64,000 nt of DNA, from positions 62,001 to 126,000 of the forward strand of contig JAERTG010000050.1 of assembly GCA_016845065.1 (NCBI GenBank), read 5' to 3'. Position numbers and translations under genes: made by a program. How positions within the stretch are numbered: position 1 is the first letter of the stretch; the number at the start of each line of letters is the position of its first letter. The DNA comes from Fidelibacterota bacterium (GTDB taxonomy: Bacteria > Fidelibacterota > UBA8477 > JABMPR01). Under the pieces are notes generated by a model. It did no database searches. It was not told the DNA's origin and was given only the letters and a program-made list of their open reading frames with translations. Of this stretch, positions 26,824-34,902 are shown piece by piece.

Positions 26824-28902
26824 GTGAATATGAATAAATTGGTAATTGGGGTTCTGACCCTGGTTATAACATCTTGTGTACCTAAATCAGAAAGCGTCAC
26901 AGATATGAATACAATAGATCCCTATCTCTGGTTAGAGGAGGTAGAGGGTGAAAAGGCACTAAACTGGGTAAGAGAACAGAATTCTGTGACCCTGATGGAA
27001 CTGGAATCAGATCACAGATTCCAGCAATTTGAAAGTGAAGCCCTGGCCATATATGAGGCAAAGGACAGAATAGTCTACGGTAAGATCAGAGGTGACTATA
27101 TATACAACTTCTGGCAGGATGATGAACATATCAGAGGCATTTGGCGTAGATCTCTATTGGTAGCATATCTGGATAACAATCCTGAATGGGATGTACTACT
27201 TGATATAGATGCCTTAGCTAGAACAGAAGACGAGAACTGGGTATACAAGGGCACTTCAGGTCTTCCACCTGATTATAATCGATTTCTCATTGAACTCTCA
27301 AGAGGTGGTAAAGATGCCGTTGTTGTGCGTGAATTCGATGTTGAAGAGAGGTCATTCATTGATGATGGTTTTTTTGTGTCTGAAGAAAAATCGACTGTTT
27401 CCTGGATAAATGAGAATCAAGTATTTGTCGCTACAAATTTTGGTCCTGGGAGTATGACCTCAAGTGGGTATCCTGCAAGCATGAGGGTGTGGACACGGGG
27501 TGAAAACATGGCTACAAGTCCGGAAATCACCAGGCAAGCACTTGATAATGTGGGACTTTGGGGATGGACTACCTTCACCACTGAAAAGAATTATTCCTTA
27601 ATCAGCAAAGCACAGGATTTCTGGACTCATGAAATTTTGCTACTCGATGATGACCTGAAAGCAAAAAAAATTGAGCTTCCCCTTGATGCTGATTTAGAGG
27701 GCGTCTGGAAGGACCAGGCTTTTGCAATTCTGCGATCAGATTGGATGGGGAGCCCCAAGGGATCACTCATCTCATTAGATTTATCAAGCAATACAAAAAC
27801 GGATGTATTCATCCCCAATGCTCAAAGCTCAATCCTATCGGTAAACTTTTCCTCTTCCCATCTTCTTCTAACCATTCAAGAGGATGTCGTTGATAAAGTG
27901 TACCGTGGAATTCTTGATTCTGATGGCTGGGTGTTGGAAAATCTTGGTCTACCACAAGGAGGGACCATTTCCATCTACGGAGCAGATCCACTCAACCCCA
28001 ATTTCTTTTATACATATAATGATTTGATCACTCCAACCACCCTTGGATACTTTGAAGATGCATTAACGGATCCTATCACAATCCGACAATCACCTGCACG
28101 GTATGACAGTGAGAATCTCGAGGTGAATCAGCAATTTGCCACCAGCAAAGACGGCACGAAGATACCGTACTTCCTTGTGAAGAGGAAGGATATGCCGACC
28201 GATGGGAGTAATCCGACTCTCCTATATGGGTATGGTGGTTTTGAGGTTTCGGAAAAGTCACAGTATTGGTCGAAAACGGGAAAACTATGGATGGAAAGAG
28301 GTGGTGTATTCGCTCTGGCTAATATTCGAGGTGGTGGTGAATATGGTCCTGCCTGGCATCAAGCTGCCCTAAAAACCAATCGCCATAAATCATATGAGGA
28401 TTTTATTGCCATCGCTGAACAATTAATCGCAAATAAAACCACGAGTCCTGAAAAGCTAGGGATCATGGGTGGCAGTGGGGGAGGACTACTGGTCGGGGTG
28501 GTCTTTACCTTGCGCCCAGATCTATTTAACGCCGTTGTCGCTCAAGTTCCTCTTCTGGATATGATGAGATATCATAAGCTATTAGCAGGTGCAAGTTGGA
28601 TGGGTGAATATGGAGATCCAGATGACCCAGTTGAAGGAGCTTATTTGAGGGAATATTCACCCTATCATCTGCTCTCCAAAGATCTGACTTATCCAAAGCC
28701 CATGTTTACAACTTCCACCAAGGACGATCGGGTTCACCCCGGGCATGCTCGGAAAATGGTAGCCCGAATGAAAGAGCAGGGGCATCCCGTGATGTATTAT
28801 GAAAATATTGAAGGTGGGCACGCAGCCGGTGCAAATCTTAAGCAATACGCTACGATGGCTGCTATAGAATTCACCTATCTACATCGGATGTTAATGGATT
28901 GA
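26824..28902 (+). CDS. Prolyl oligopeptidase (S9A), lipoprotein
   Basis: A 692-residue serine peptidase. GTG 26824 is chosen because AAGGAG lies 8 bases before it and it gives a clean lipoprotein signal (LTLVITSCVPKS). The N-terminal DPYLWLEEVEGEKALNWVREQN is a family hallmark, a seven-bladed propeller follows, and the C-terminal alpha/beta-hydrolase holds the triad: Ser in LGIMGGSGGGLLVG, Asp in TSTKDDRVHPGHA, His in IEGGHAAGA. It should cut short peptides after Pro in the periplasm or at the surface. It converges on hypE. Confidence 0.9.
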   Translation: MNMNKLVIGVLTLVITSCVPKSESVTDMNTIDPYLWLEEVEGEKALNWVREQNSVTLMELESDHRFQQFESEALAIYEAKDRIVYGKIRGDYIYNFWQDDEHIRGIWRRSLLVAYLDNNPEWDVLLDIDALARTEDENWVYKGTSGLPPDYNRFLIELSRGGKDAVVVREFDVEERSFIDDGFFVSEEKSTVSWINENQVFVATNFGPGSMTSSGYPASMRVWTRGENMATSPEITRQALDNVGLWGWTTFTTEKNYSLISKAQDFWTHEILLLDDDLKAKKIELPLDADLEGVWKDQAFAILRSDWMGSPKGSLISLDLSSNTKTDVFIPNAQSSILSVNFSSSHLLLTIQEDVVDKVYRGILDSDGWVLENLGLPQGGTISIYGADPLNPNFFYTYNDLITPTTLGYFEDALTDPITIRQSPARYDSENLEVNQQFATSKDGTKIPYFLVKRKDMPTDGSNPTLLYGYGGFEVSEKSQYWSKTGKLWMERGGVFALANIRGGGEYGPAWHQAALKTNRHKSYEDFIAIAEQLIANKTTSPEKLGIMGGSGGGLLVGVVFTLRPDLFNAVVAQVPLLDMMRYHKLLAGASWMGEYGDPDDPVEGAYLREYSPYHLLSKDLTYPKPMFTTSTKDDRVHPGHARKMVARMKEQGHPVMYYENIEGGHAAGANLKQYATMAAIEFTYLHRMLMD

Positions 28903-28909
28903 AAGTAGG

Positions 28910-28926
28910 GCTAGGTCAGACCTAGC
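28910..28926. repeat. Short hairpin between convergent genes
   Basis: GCTAGGT (28910-28916) and ACCTAGC (28920-28926) form a perfect 7-base stem around CAG, in the 19-base gap between the peptidase and hypE and overlapping the hypE stop. There is no T-run. It may be a minor bidirectional terminator. Confidence 0.4.
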
Positions 28927-29983
28927 AGATACGGGGGAGCTGTTCACCTACAGGCATGTCGACTATTCGATTCGCACCCAGGCCTGTAAGCATAGCCACG
29001 ATACCAGGATGCTTGTCCGTAACTTCCCCAATGATGGTTGCTGATTTTCCATATTCATTGCCGCGCATGGCACTTAACATGTCATCTGCAATGTTTGAGG
29101 GTACAATCGCAACTAACTTGCCTTCATTAGCAACATATAGGGGGTCGATTCCTAAAATCTCACAGGCTCCGCGGACGTTTTCCTTCACAGGAATGGCATC
29201 TCCAAAGAGTTGAATACCGACTTCAGAGGATGTGGCAAATTCATTGAGTGATGTTGCCAGTCCCCCTCGAGTTGGATCCCGGAGTGCATGAATATTTGTG
29301 CTAACAGCCAGCATATCCTGAACAAGGTGATTTAAACCAGCTGTATCACTTTCAACGGTGGACTGGAATGACAAACCCTCCCGTGTGGTCATTACCGCCA
29401 TCCCATGATCAGCAAGGGTCCCAGATAAGAGAATTTTATCCCCAACATCCAGATTTGATGCTGAAATGTTGACATTCTCCGGTACGAAGCCAAACCCACT
29501 AGTATTTATAAAGAGTTTATCGCAGCTACCACGGTTAACGACTTTCGTATCTCCCGTCACAATCTGGACACCAGCCAGCTTTGCTGCTTTTTCCATTGAA
29601 AGCACTATGCGGTGCAAGGTTTCGAAAGGGAGACCCTCTTCCAGGATAAAACCGACACTCAGGTATTTAGGTATTGCCCCACTCATGGCGATATCGTTCA
29701 CGGTACCATTGATAGCGAGGTCACCGATATCTCCGCCAGGGAAAAAGATAGGATCCACGACGAAGGTATCTGTGCTAAAGGCAATCCGTCCACCAGGATT
29801 TTCGAGAACAGCCTGATCCTCCATTTTCTCCAAAGTGCTGTTCAGGAAGCGGGGAAGAAAAATTTTATCTATCATCTCATTGGAAAGCTTTCCACCAGCA
29901 CCATGAGCCAATTGAACGGTGTCATGACTCAGGATAGGTAGTGGGCAGGATAGGGCTTCAGGGAAATCCATTGTTTCACTCAT
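28922..29983 (-). CDS. hypE: Hydrogenase maturation protein HypE
   Basis: A 353-residue ATP-dependent dehydratase that turns the carbamoyl group on its C-terminal Cys into thiocyanate for the CN ligands of [NiFe] hydrogenase. The C-terminus is PRIC, the essential tail. LAHGAGGKLSNEMIDKIFL and FSTDTFVVDPIFFPGGDIG are PurM-fold signatures. It is the last gene of the hyp operon, 15 bases after hypD. Confidence 0.96.
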   Translation of the reverse strand: MSETMDFPEALSCPLPILSHDTVQLAHGAGGKLSNEMIDKIFLPRFLNSTLEKMEDQAVLENPGGRIAFSTDTFVVDPIFFPGGDIGDLAINGTVNDIAMSGAIPKYLSVGFILEEGLPFETLHRIVLSMEKAAKLAGVQIVTGDTKVVNRGSCDKLFINTSGFGFVPENVNISASNLDVGDKILLSGTLADHGMAVMTTREGLSFQSTVESDTAGLNHLVQDMLAVSTNIHALRDPTRGGLATSLNEFATSSEVGIQLFGDAIPVKENVRGACEILGIDPLYVANEGKLVAIVPSNIADDMLSAMRGNEYGKSATIIGEVTDKHPGIVAMLTGLGANRIVDMPVGEQLPRIC

Positions 29984-29998
29984 TTTCTCTGAATTTTT

Positions 29999-31093
29999 TT
30001 ATTCACTCAGAATACGTTGATATTTATAGTAGGCTGCACAGGCACCCTCACTTGAAACCATTGTCGCTCCTAGAGGATTTTGTGGTGTGCATTCCTTCCC
30101 AAAAGCTGGGCAGTCATGGGGTTTCTTTAATCCCTGGAGGATAACTCCACTTATGCATGCTTCAGGTTCTTCCGTATGGATATCATCTACGGAAAATTTC
30201 AGCTCAGCATCAAAAGCTGCATACTTTTTACTGATTTTGAATCCACTAACAGGTATTTCTCCAATACCACGCCATTTGCGATTGGCAATTTCGAAGACAT
30301 CCTTAATCAAAACCTGAGCGGGTTGGTTTCCACCCTGTTCAACAATCCGTGCGTATCGGTTTTCAACCTTATGGGTACCAGCTTCTAGTTGTTTGACGGT
30401 GTGCAGAATTCCATCCAACACATCCATGGGCTCAAACCCGGTAATGACGATTGGGACTTTGTACTTCTTCGCAATAGGGTCGTATTCGTCCCATCCCATA
30501 ACCGTGCACACATGTCCTGCAGCAAGGTAGCCCTGAACCCGGTTTGCATCTGAGGAGAGGAGAGCTTCCATGGCAGGTGGAACGAGAACATGACTCACGA
30601 GCTCACTGAAATTTGGCAATCCTTCCTTTGCTGCCTGGGCCACAGCCATGGCATTACCCGGAGCAGTTGTTTCAAAGCCAACAGCAAAGAAAACCACTTC
30701 CTTGTCTGGATTCTCACGAGCTATTTTTAGACTTTCCAGAGGAGAAAAAACAGTACGTACATCACCACCCTCAGACCTAACCATGAACAGATCTTTATGG
30801 CTACCTGGAACTCGCAACATATCACCAAAACTTGTGAAGATTACATTTGGTCGACCAGCAATTTCAACGGCTCGATCAATGATTTCCAGGGGAGTGACAC
30901 AGACAGGACAGCCGGGACCGTGAACGAGTTCAATTTCCTTTGGTAGAACTTGATCTATTCCATTGCGGATGATAGAGTGGGTTTGACCGCCGCAAATTTC
31001 CATAATCACCCAGGGTTGGGTAGTAACAGCGTGGATTTCATTCAGAATCTTTCTGGCAACAACGGGATCACGGAATTCATCTAGATACTTCAA
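29999..31093 (-). CDS. hypD: Hydrogenase maturation protein HypD
   Basis: A 364-residue iron-sulfur protein that, with HypC, assembles the Fe(CN)2CO unit. The motifs are [34 protein letters not shown], and the C-terminal cluster cysteines in [28 protein letters not shown] and [12 protein letters not shown]. The start is TTG at 31093, overlapping the hypC stop by 4 bases (TTGA). Confidence 0.96.
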   Translation of the reverse strand: MKYLDEFRDPVVARKILNEIHAVTTQPWVIMEICGGQTHSIIRNGIDQVLPKEIELVHGPGCPVCVTPLEIIDRAVEIAGRPNVIFTSFGDMLRVPGSHKDLFMVRSEGGDVRTVFSPLESLKIARENPDKEVVFFAVGFETTAPGNAMAVAQAAKEGLPNFSELVSHVLVPPAMEALLSSDANRVQGYLAAGHVCTVMGWDEYDPIAKKYKVPIVITGFEPMDVLDGILHTVKQLEAGTHKVENRYARIVEQGGNQPAQVLIKDVFEIANRKWRGIGEIPVSGFKISKKYAAFDAELKFSVDDIHTEEPEACISGVILQGLKKPHDCPAFGKECTPQNPLGATMVSSEGACAAYYKYQRILSE

Positions 31094-31362
31094 TCCGGAC
31101 GCTCCAATTTTTCAACCTCAATCCCCTCCGCATTGGCTCGATCTATCAAATCATCCCAGGCATCAAAAGAGTTCTTTGCTTCTTCTTCGTTAAGAACGGA
31201 GAGAGCGAAACCAGCATGGACGATGGTATATTGACCAATTTCGAGCTCAGGGACATATTCTAAACAGGCCTTACTAACAGAACCCGCGAAATCAATATTA
31301 CCCATTTTGAGGCCATTTTCGTCAAAGATTTCTAGTAGTTTTCCAGGGATCGCCAGGCACAT
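31090..31362 (-). CDS. hypC: Hydrogenase maturation chaperone HypC
   Basis: A 90-residue partner of HypD and of the hydrogenase large-subunit precursor. It starts [17 protein letters not shown], the invariant HypC N-terminus whose Cys2 carries the iron ligand; [19 protein letters not shown] is the other conserved part. Its stop overlaps hypD by 4 bases. Confidence 0.95.
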   Translation of the reverse strand: MCLAIPGKLLEIFDENGLKMGNIDFAGSVSKACLEYVPELEIGQYTIVHAGFALSVLNEEEAKNSFDAWDDLIDRANAEGIEVEKLERPD

Positions 31363-31411
31363 AATTTATTTTCCTAACATTGTGTAATGGTTTGAATGGT
31401 AATCTATCAAT

Positions 31412-33679
31412 TTACTTCCGCAAGTAGTTTTGGCCAATGAATACCTGACCAAGGGCAATACCTCCATCGTTGGTGGGAACTTCCCTGTGGGTATAAACTT
31501 GGTATTTCTCTTCCTCCAACTTTTGGACTAATGATTCAAACAATAGTCGATTTTGAAATACACCACCACTGAGGACCACCTTATCCAATCCAGTTGCTGA
31601 TCGGATGATATTGGTTATGTGGCTAAATGTCTCAACCAGACTACCATGGAACCACTGGCTCAAGTGGGTTAATGTTTTACCACTATGAATTCGGGATACT
31701 AATTCCGCCATGATGGAGCTCATCTGTATAACCTGGATATCGTTTTCTCCCCTGATGTCGAAAACACTGTTATCTTTTCCAAGCGTATTATTTGCTGCCT
31801 GCATAAACTCAATCGCCGCCTGGGCTTCATATCTAATTTCTTGTCTTCCTCCGGAAAGTGCAGCAACTGCATCAAATAGACGCCCACAACTGCTGGTCAT
31901 TGGTGAATTTATATTGGCTTCAAGCATCTGAATAATGGGCTGAATATCACGATCTTTGAGAGCAGGAACTGATTGAAAACTATTGCCAAATACCTGATGC
32001 AAATAGCTCAGACCAATACGCCATGGGGATTTGATTGCAGCTTCTCCGCCTGGTAAGGGCATCGGCTCAAAATGACCTTTTCTCTCAAAACTGTTTGCGT
32101 TACCCACGAGAAATTCTCCACCCCAGATAGTGCCATCTGTCCCATAGCCTGTCCCATCCATGATGATTCCAATCACAGGCTCATCAAGACTATTTTCGAT
32201 CATACACGATGCGAGATGGGCATGATGATGCTGGACCCCCAGAAGGGGAATGTTTTGATCTCTTGCCCATTTCGTGGAGAGGTATTCTGGATGCAGGTCA
32301 TGAACGATGAGTTCAGGGTTAATTTCAAAAATCCGCTGAATATGAGCGATAGTCATCTGAAAAAATTCAAAGGCTTCCAGGTTTTCGAGGTCACCGATGT
32401 GCTGGCTGAGAAATACTTTATCATCCTTCGACAGACCAATCACATTTTTTAGTTCTCCTCCAACAGCAAGTACAGATGGACCCTTTTCCCTCAAAAAGAT
32501 AGGGCGTGGTGCATATCCTCTGCTTCTGCGAATTGGACGAATTTTACCAGACATTTCCATGACCACAGAATCATCGCTACGCAAATAAATATCCCGATCG
32601 TGCATGAGGAAGAAGTCAGCAATTCCAGATAGTCGGTCCAAAGCTTCATTATTATCAATACAAATAGGCTCTTCTGTAAAATTTGCCGAGGTCATGATCA
32701 AGATATCTAATGTCTTTGATAACAGAAGATGATGGAGTGGGGTGTAGGGAAGCATGAGACCAAGCCGATCGTTCCCAGGTGCTATATTGGAGGCAATTTT
32801 AGTGTTCGCTTTGGAACTGCAAAGTACAATGGGGGCTTGAATGGAGAGAAGGGTTGTCTTCTCATCCTTATTCATTTCAACAAGTTCAAGGGCAGCATCA
32901 ATATCTCTCACCATCAGGGCAAGAGGTTTCTCATCACGACCTTTTGCGTGTCTTAACCTGGAAATAGCTTCAGTATTTGTAGCATCCACTGCCAGGTGAA
33001 AACCGCCAAGACCTTTAATAGCCAAAACCTGACCCACATTAAGAAGCTCAATGGTCTTTGAGATAGGGTCAGAAGAATCGATTTGTTCACCCTCACTATT
33101 TGTGAGCCAAACCCGCGGACCACACTGGGGACAGGCATTGGGTTGTGCATGAAAGCGTCGATCCTCAGGATTTTTGTATTCAGCTGCACATGGCTCACAA
33201 AGGGGAAAGTGCTTCATCGAGGTGAATGGTCGATCATATGGAATATTTTCAATGATCGTATAGCGCGGACCACAATTGGTGCAGTTGATAAAAGGATAGA
33301 GATATCTACGATTTTTACTATCGAATAGTTCAGTCTTGCAGTCATGGCACAATGCAACATCAGGTGAGATCAGTGTTGAAACTGATGCATTATCATGTGA
33401 TGCTACGATAACAAATGAAGTATCATTCCGCACTGAGACATCCTCAGTTTCTACAGAAATGATGGTTGAAAGAGGGGGAGCTTCGCTTCGTAAACGTTCA
33501 TCGAAGGCTGTGAGCTGTGCTGGAGCACCCTGTATCTCTACCTTAACACCATCCGAGGTGTTATAAACTGAACCTACGAGTCCAATATCCCTTGCCAGCG
33601 AATAAATAAAGGGGCGGAATCCCACCCCCTGAACGATTCCGTTGATTGTCAGTCGACGTCTCAACAATGTTTTTGCCAC
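31412..33679 (-). CDS. hypF: Carbamoyltransferase HypF
   Basis: A protein of about 755 residues that makes the carbamoyl thioester on HypE from carbamoyl phosphate. Domains: acylphosphatase (RLTINGIVQGVGFRPFIY), two zinc fingers (CHDCKTELF, NCTNCGPRYT, LCEPCAAEY, ACPQCGPR), a YrdC-like ATP domain, and a Kae1-like C-terminal domain with VQHHHAHLASCMIEN and IIMDGTGYGTDGTIWGGE. I take GTG 33679 as the start, 4 bases after the hypB stop; the frame is open to 33715 but that part overlaps hypB. Confidence 0.95.
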   Translation of the reverse strand: MAKTLLRRRLTINGIVQGVGFRPFIYSLARDIGLVGSVYNTSDGVKVEIQGAPAQLTAFDERLRSEAPPLSTIISVETEDVSVRNDTSFVIVASHDNASVSTLISPDVALCHDCKTELFDSKNRRYLYPFINCTNCGPRYTIIENIPYDRPFTSMKHFPLCEPCAAEYKNPEDRRFHAQPNACPQCGPRVWLTNSEGEQIDSSDPISKTIELLNVGQVLAIKGLGGFHLAVDATNTEAISRLRHAKGRDEKPLALMVRDIDAALELVEMNKDEKTTLLSIQAPIVLCSSKANTKIASNIAPGNDRLGLMLPYTPLHHLLLSKTLDILIMTSANFTEEPICIDNNEALDRLSGIADFFLMHDRDIYLRSDDSVVMEMSGKIRPIRRSRGYAPRPIFLREKGPSVLAVGGELKNVIGLSKDDKVFLSQHIGDLENLEAFEFFQMTIAHIQRIFEINPELIVHDLHPEYLSTKWARDQNIPLLGVQHHHAHLASCMIENSLDEPVIGIIMDGTGYGTDGTIWGGEFLVGNANSFERKGHFEPMPLPGGEAAIKSPWRIGLSYLHQVFGNSFQSVPALKDRDIQPIIQMLEANINSPMTSSCGRLFDAVAALSGGRQEIRYEAQAAIEFMQAANNTLGKDNSVFDIRGENDIQVIQMSSIMAELVSRIHSGKTLTHLSQWFHGSLVETFSHITNIIRSATGLDKVVLSGGVFQNRLLFESLVQKLEEEKYQVYTHREVPTNDGGIALGQVFIGQNYLRK

Positions 33680-33683
33680 CAGA

Positions 33684-34454
33684 CTACTTTTTTGACATTT
33701 CCTTAAGCCAACCATACCAGCCGCTCATACCTTCGCCAGTGGTTGCTGATACTTCAAAGAATTCAAGATGGTGGTTTACCTGAAGCGCGTACTCTTTACA
33801 CTTCTCAACATCAAATTGAACATAGGGTAGCAAATCGATTTTGTTGATTATGCAAATGTCCGCCGCATCAAACATGGTGGGATATTTGAGAGGTTTATCT
33901 TCACCCTCAGTCACGCTAATAACTACAACCCGCTTGTCCTCACCCAGATCAAAAAGAGCAGGGCAAACCAGATTCCCAACATTTTCGATAAAGAGAGTGG
34001 AATTGTCCTCCAACTTCAACTCACCATAGGCTGTATGAATCATTTCTGCATCAAGGTGACAGCCATTTCCAGTATTAATCTGTAAAACAGGAATACCAGT
34101 TTTAGCAATCCGATCAGCATCATTCATAGTTTGCTGATCACCCTCGATAACTGCACTGGGAATCTCATTCTTCAGCGTAGCCAGAGTCTTTTCTAATAGT
34201 GTCGTTTTACCAGAACCGGGGGAACTTACCAGATTGATGGCGAATATGCTTTTAGCTTCGAAATAACCGCGGTTATGCTGTGCCAGTAAATTGTTTTCAC
34301 CTAGAATATCCTGCTCTACGGTCAATGTTCGATCATGTGAATGGTCATGTGAATGATCATGAGTATGATGGTGTCCATCTCCGTGGTGGTGGTGATCCTC
34401 ACCATGTTTTCTAAAAGTGGTACTATCTGCGCCACATCCACAGGTATCACACAT
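33684..34454 (-). CDS. hypB: Nickel-insertion GTPase HypB
   Basis: A 256-residue G-protein that loads nickel into the hydrogenase large subunit with HypA. The N-terminus has the high-affinity metal motif CDTCGCGAD (Cys2, Cys5, Cys7) and a His-rich stretch (residues 17-42, over a dozen His) as in nickel-storing HypB. The P-loop is VSSPGSGKTTLLEKTL near 76-91; NKIDLLP is the G4 motif. It lies 21 bases after hypA. Confidence 0.96.
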   Translation of the reverse strand: MCDTCGCGADSTTFRKHGEDHHHHGDGHHHTHDHSHDHSHDRTLTVEQDILGENNLLAQHNRGYFEAKSIFAINLVSSPGSGKTTLLEKTLATLKNEIPSAVIEGDQQTMNDADRIAKTGIPVLQINTGNGCHLDAEMIHTAYGELKLEDNSTLFIENVGNLVCPALFDLGEDKRVVVISVTEGEDKPLKYPTMFDAADICIINKIDLLPYVQFDVEKCKEYALQVNHHLEFFEVSATTGEGMSGWYGWLKEMSKK

Positions 34455-34475
34455 ATTTAAATCCTTTCGATAAAA

Positions 34476-34817
34476 TCAATTTACACTTACGGCTCTCAGC
34501 TTGAGCTCGCGCCCTTGAAGAATTTCAATCTCGTAGCTTTCACAGTTAGGACACAGTGCCATGAACGCATCGATTTCAAATGAATCATTACACTGCTTAC
34601 ATTTTGCCAGAGCCGTTAGTTCGTTGATTGAGAGTGTAGAGTCCTCTGCCAGCGTGCCCTTGCATACCGAATCATAGCAGAACTGTAGAGAATCTATCAT
34701 GATTCCGGAGAGCTTACCGACATCAAGTTCAATATTTGAAATTGAGCTGGCACCATCTTTCTCAGCCTCCTTGCAGGCGATATTGACGATATTCATAGCA
34801 ATGGACATTTCATGCAT
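34476..34817 (-). CDS. hypA: Nickel metallochaperone HypA
   Basis: A 113-residue nickel carrier. MHEMSIAMNIVNIA supplies the nickel-binding His2; the zinc site is CKQCNDSFEIDAFMALCPNC near residues 73-92. It is the first gene of the hypABFCDE operon; the promoter should be within the 85 bases separating it from the upstream subtilase gene. Confidence 0.96.
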   Translation of the reverse strand: MHEMSIAMNIVNIACKEAEKDGASSISNIELDVGKLSGIMIDSLQFCYDSVCKGTLAEDSTLSINELTALAKCKQCNDSFEIDAFMALCPNCESYEIEILQGRELKLRAVSVN

Positions 34818-34902
34818 TTAGTACTGCTTTCGTTCTTTTTACCTACTGGAACAAAGGCAATATTAATGCCGATTTGTTGGAGTTCAAGGGAATAACCCTG
34901 GA

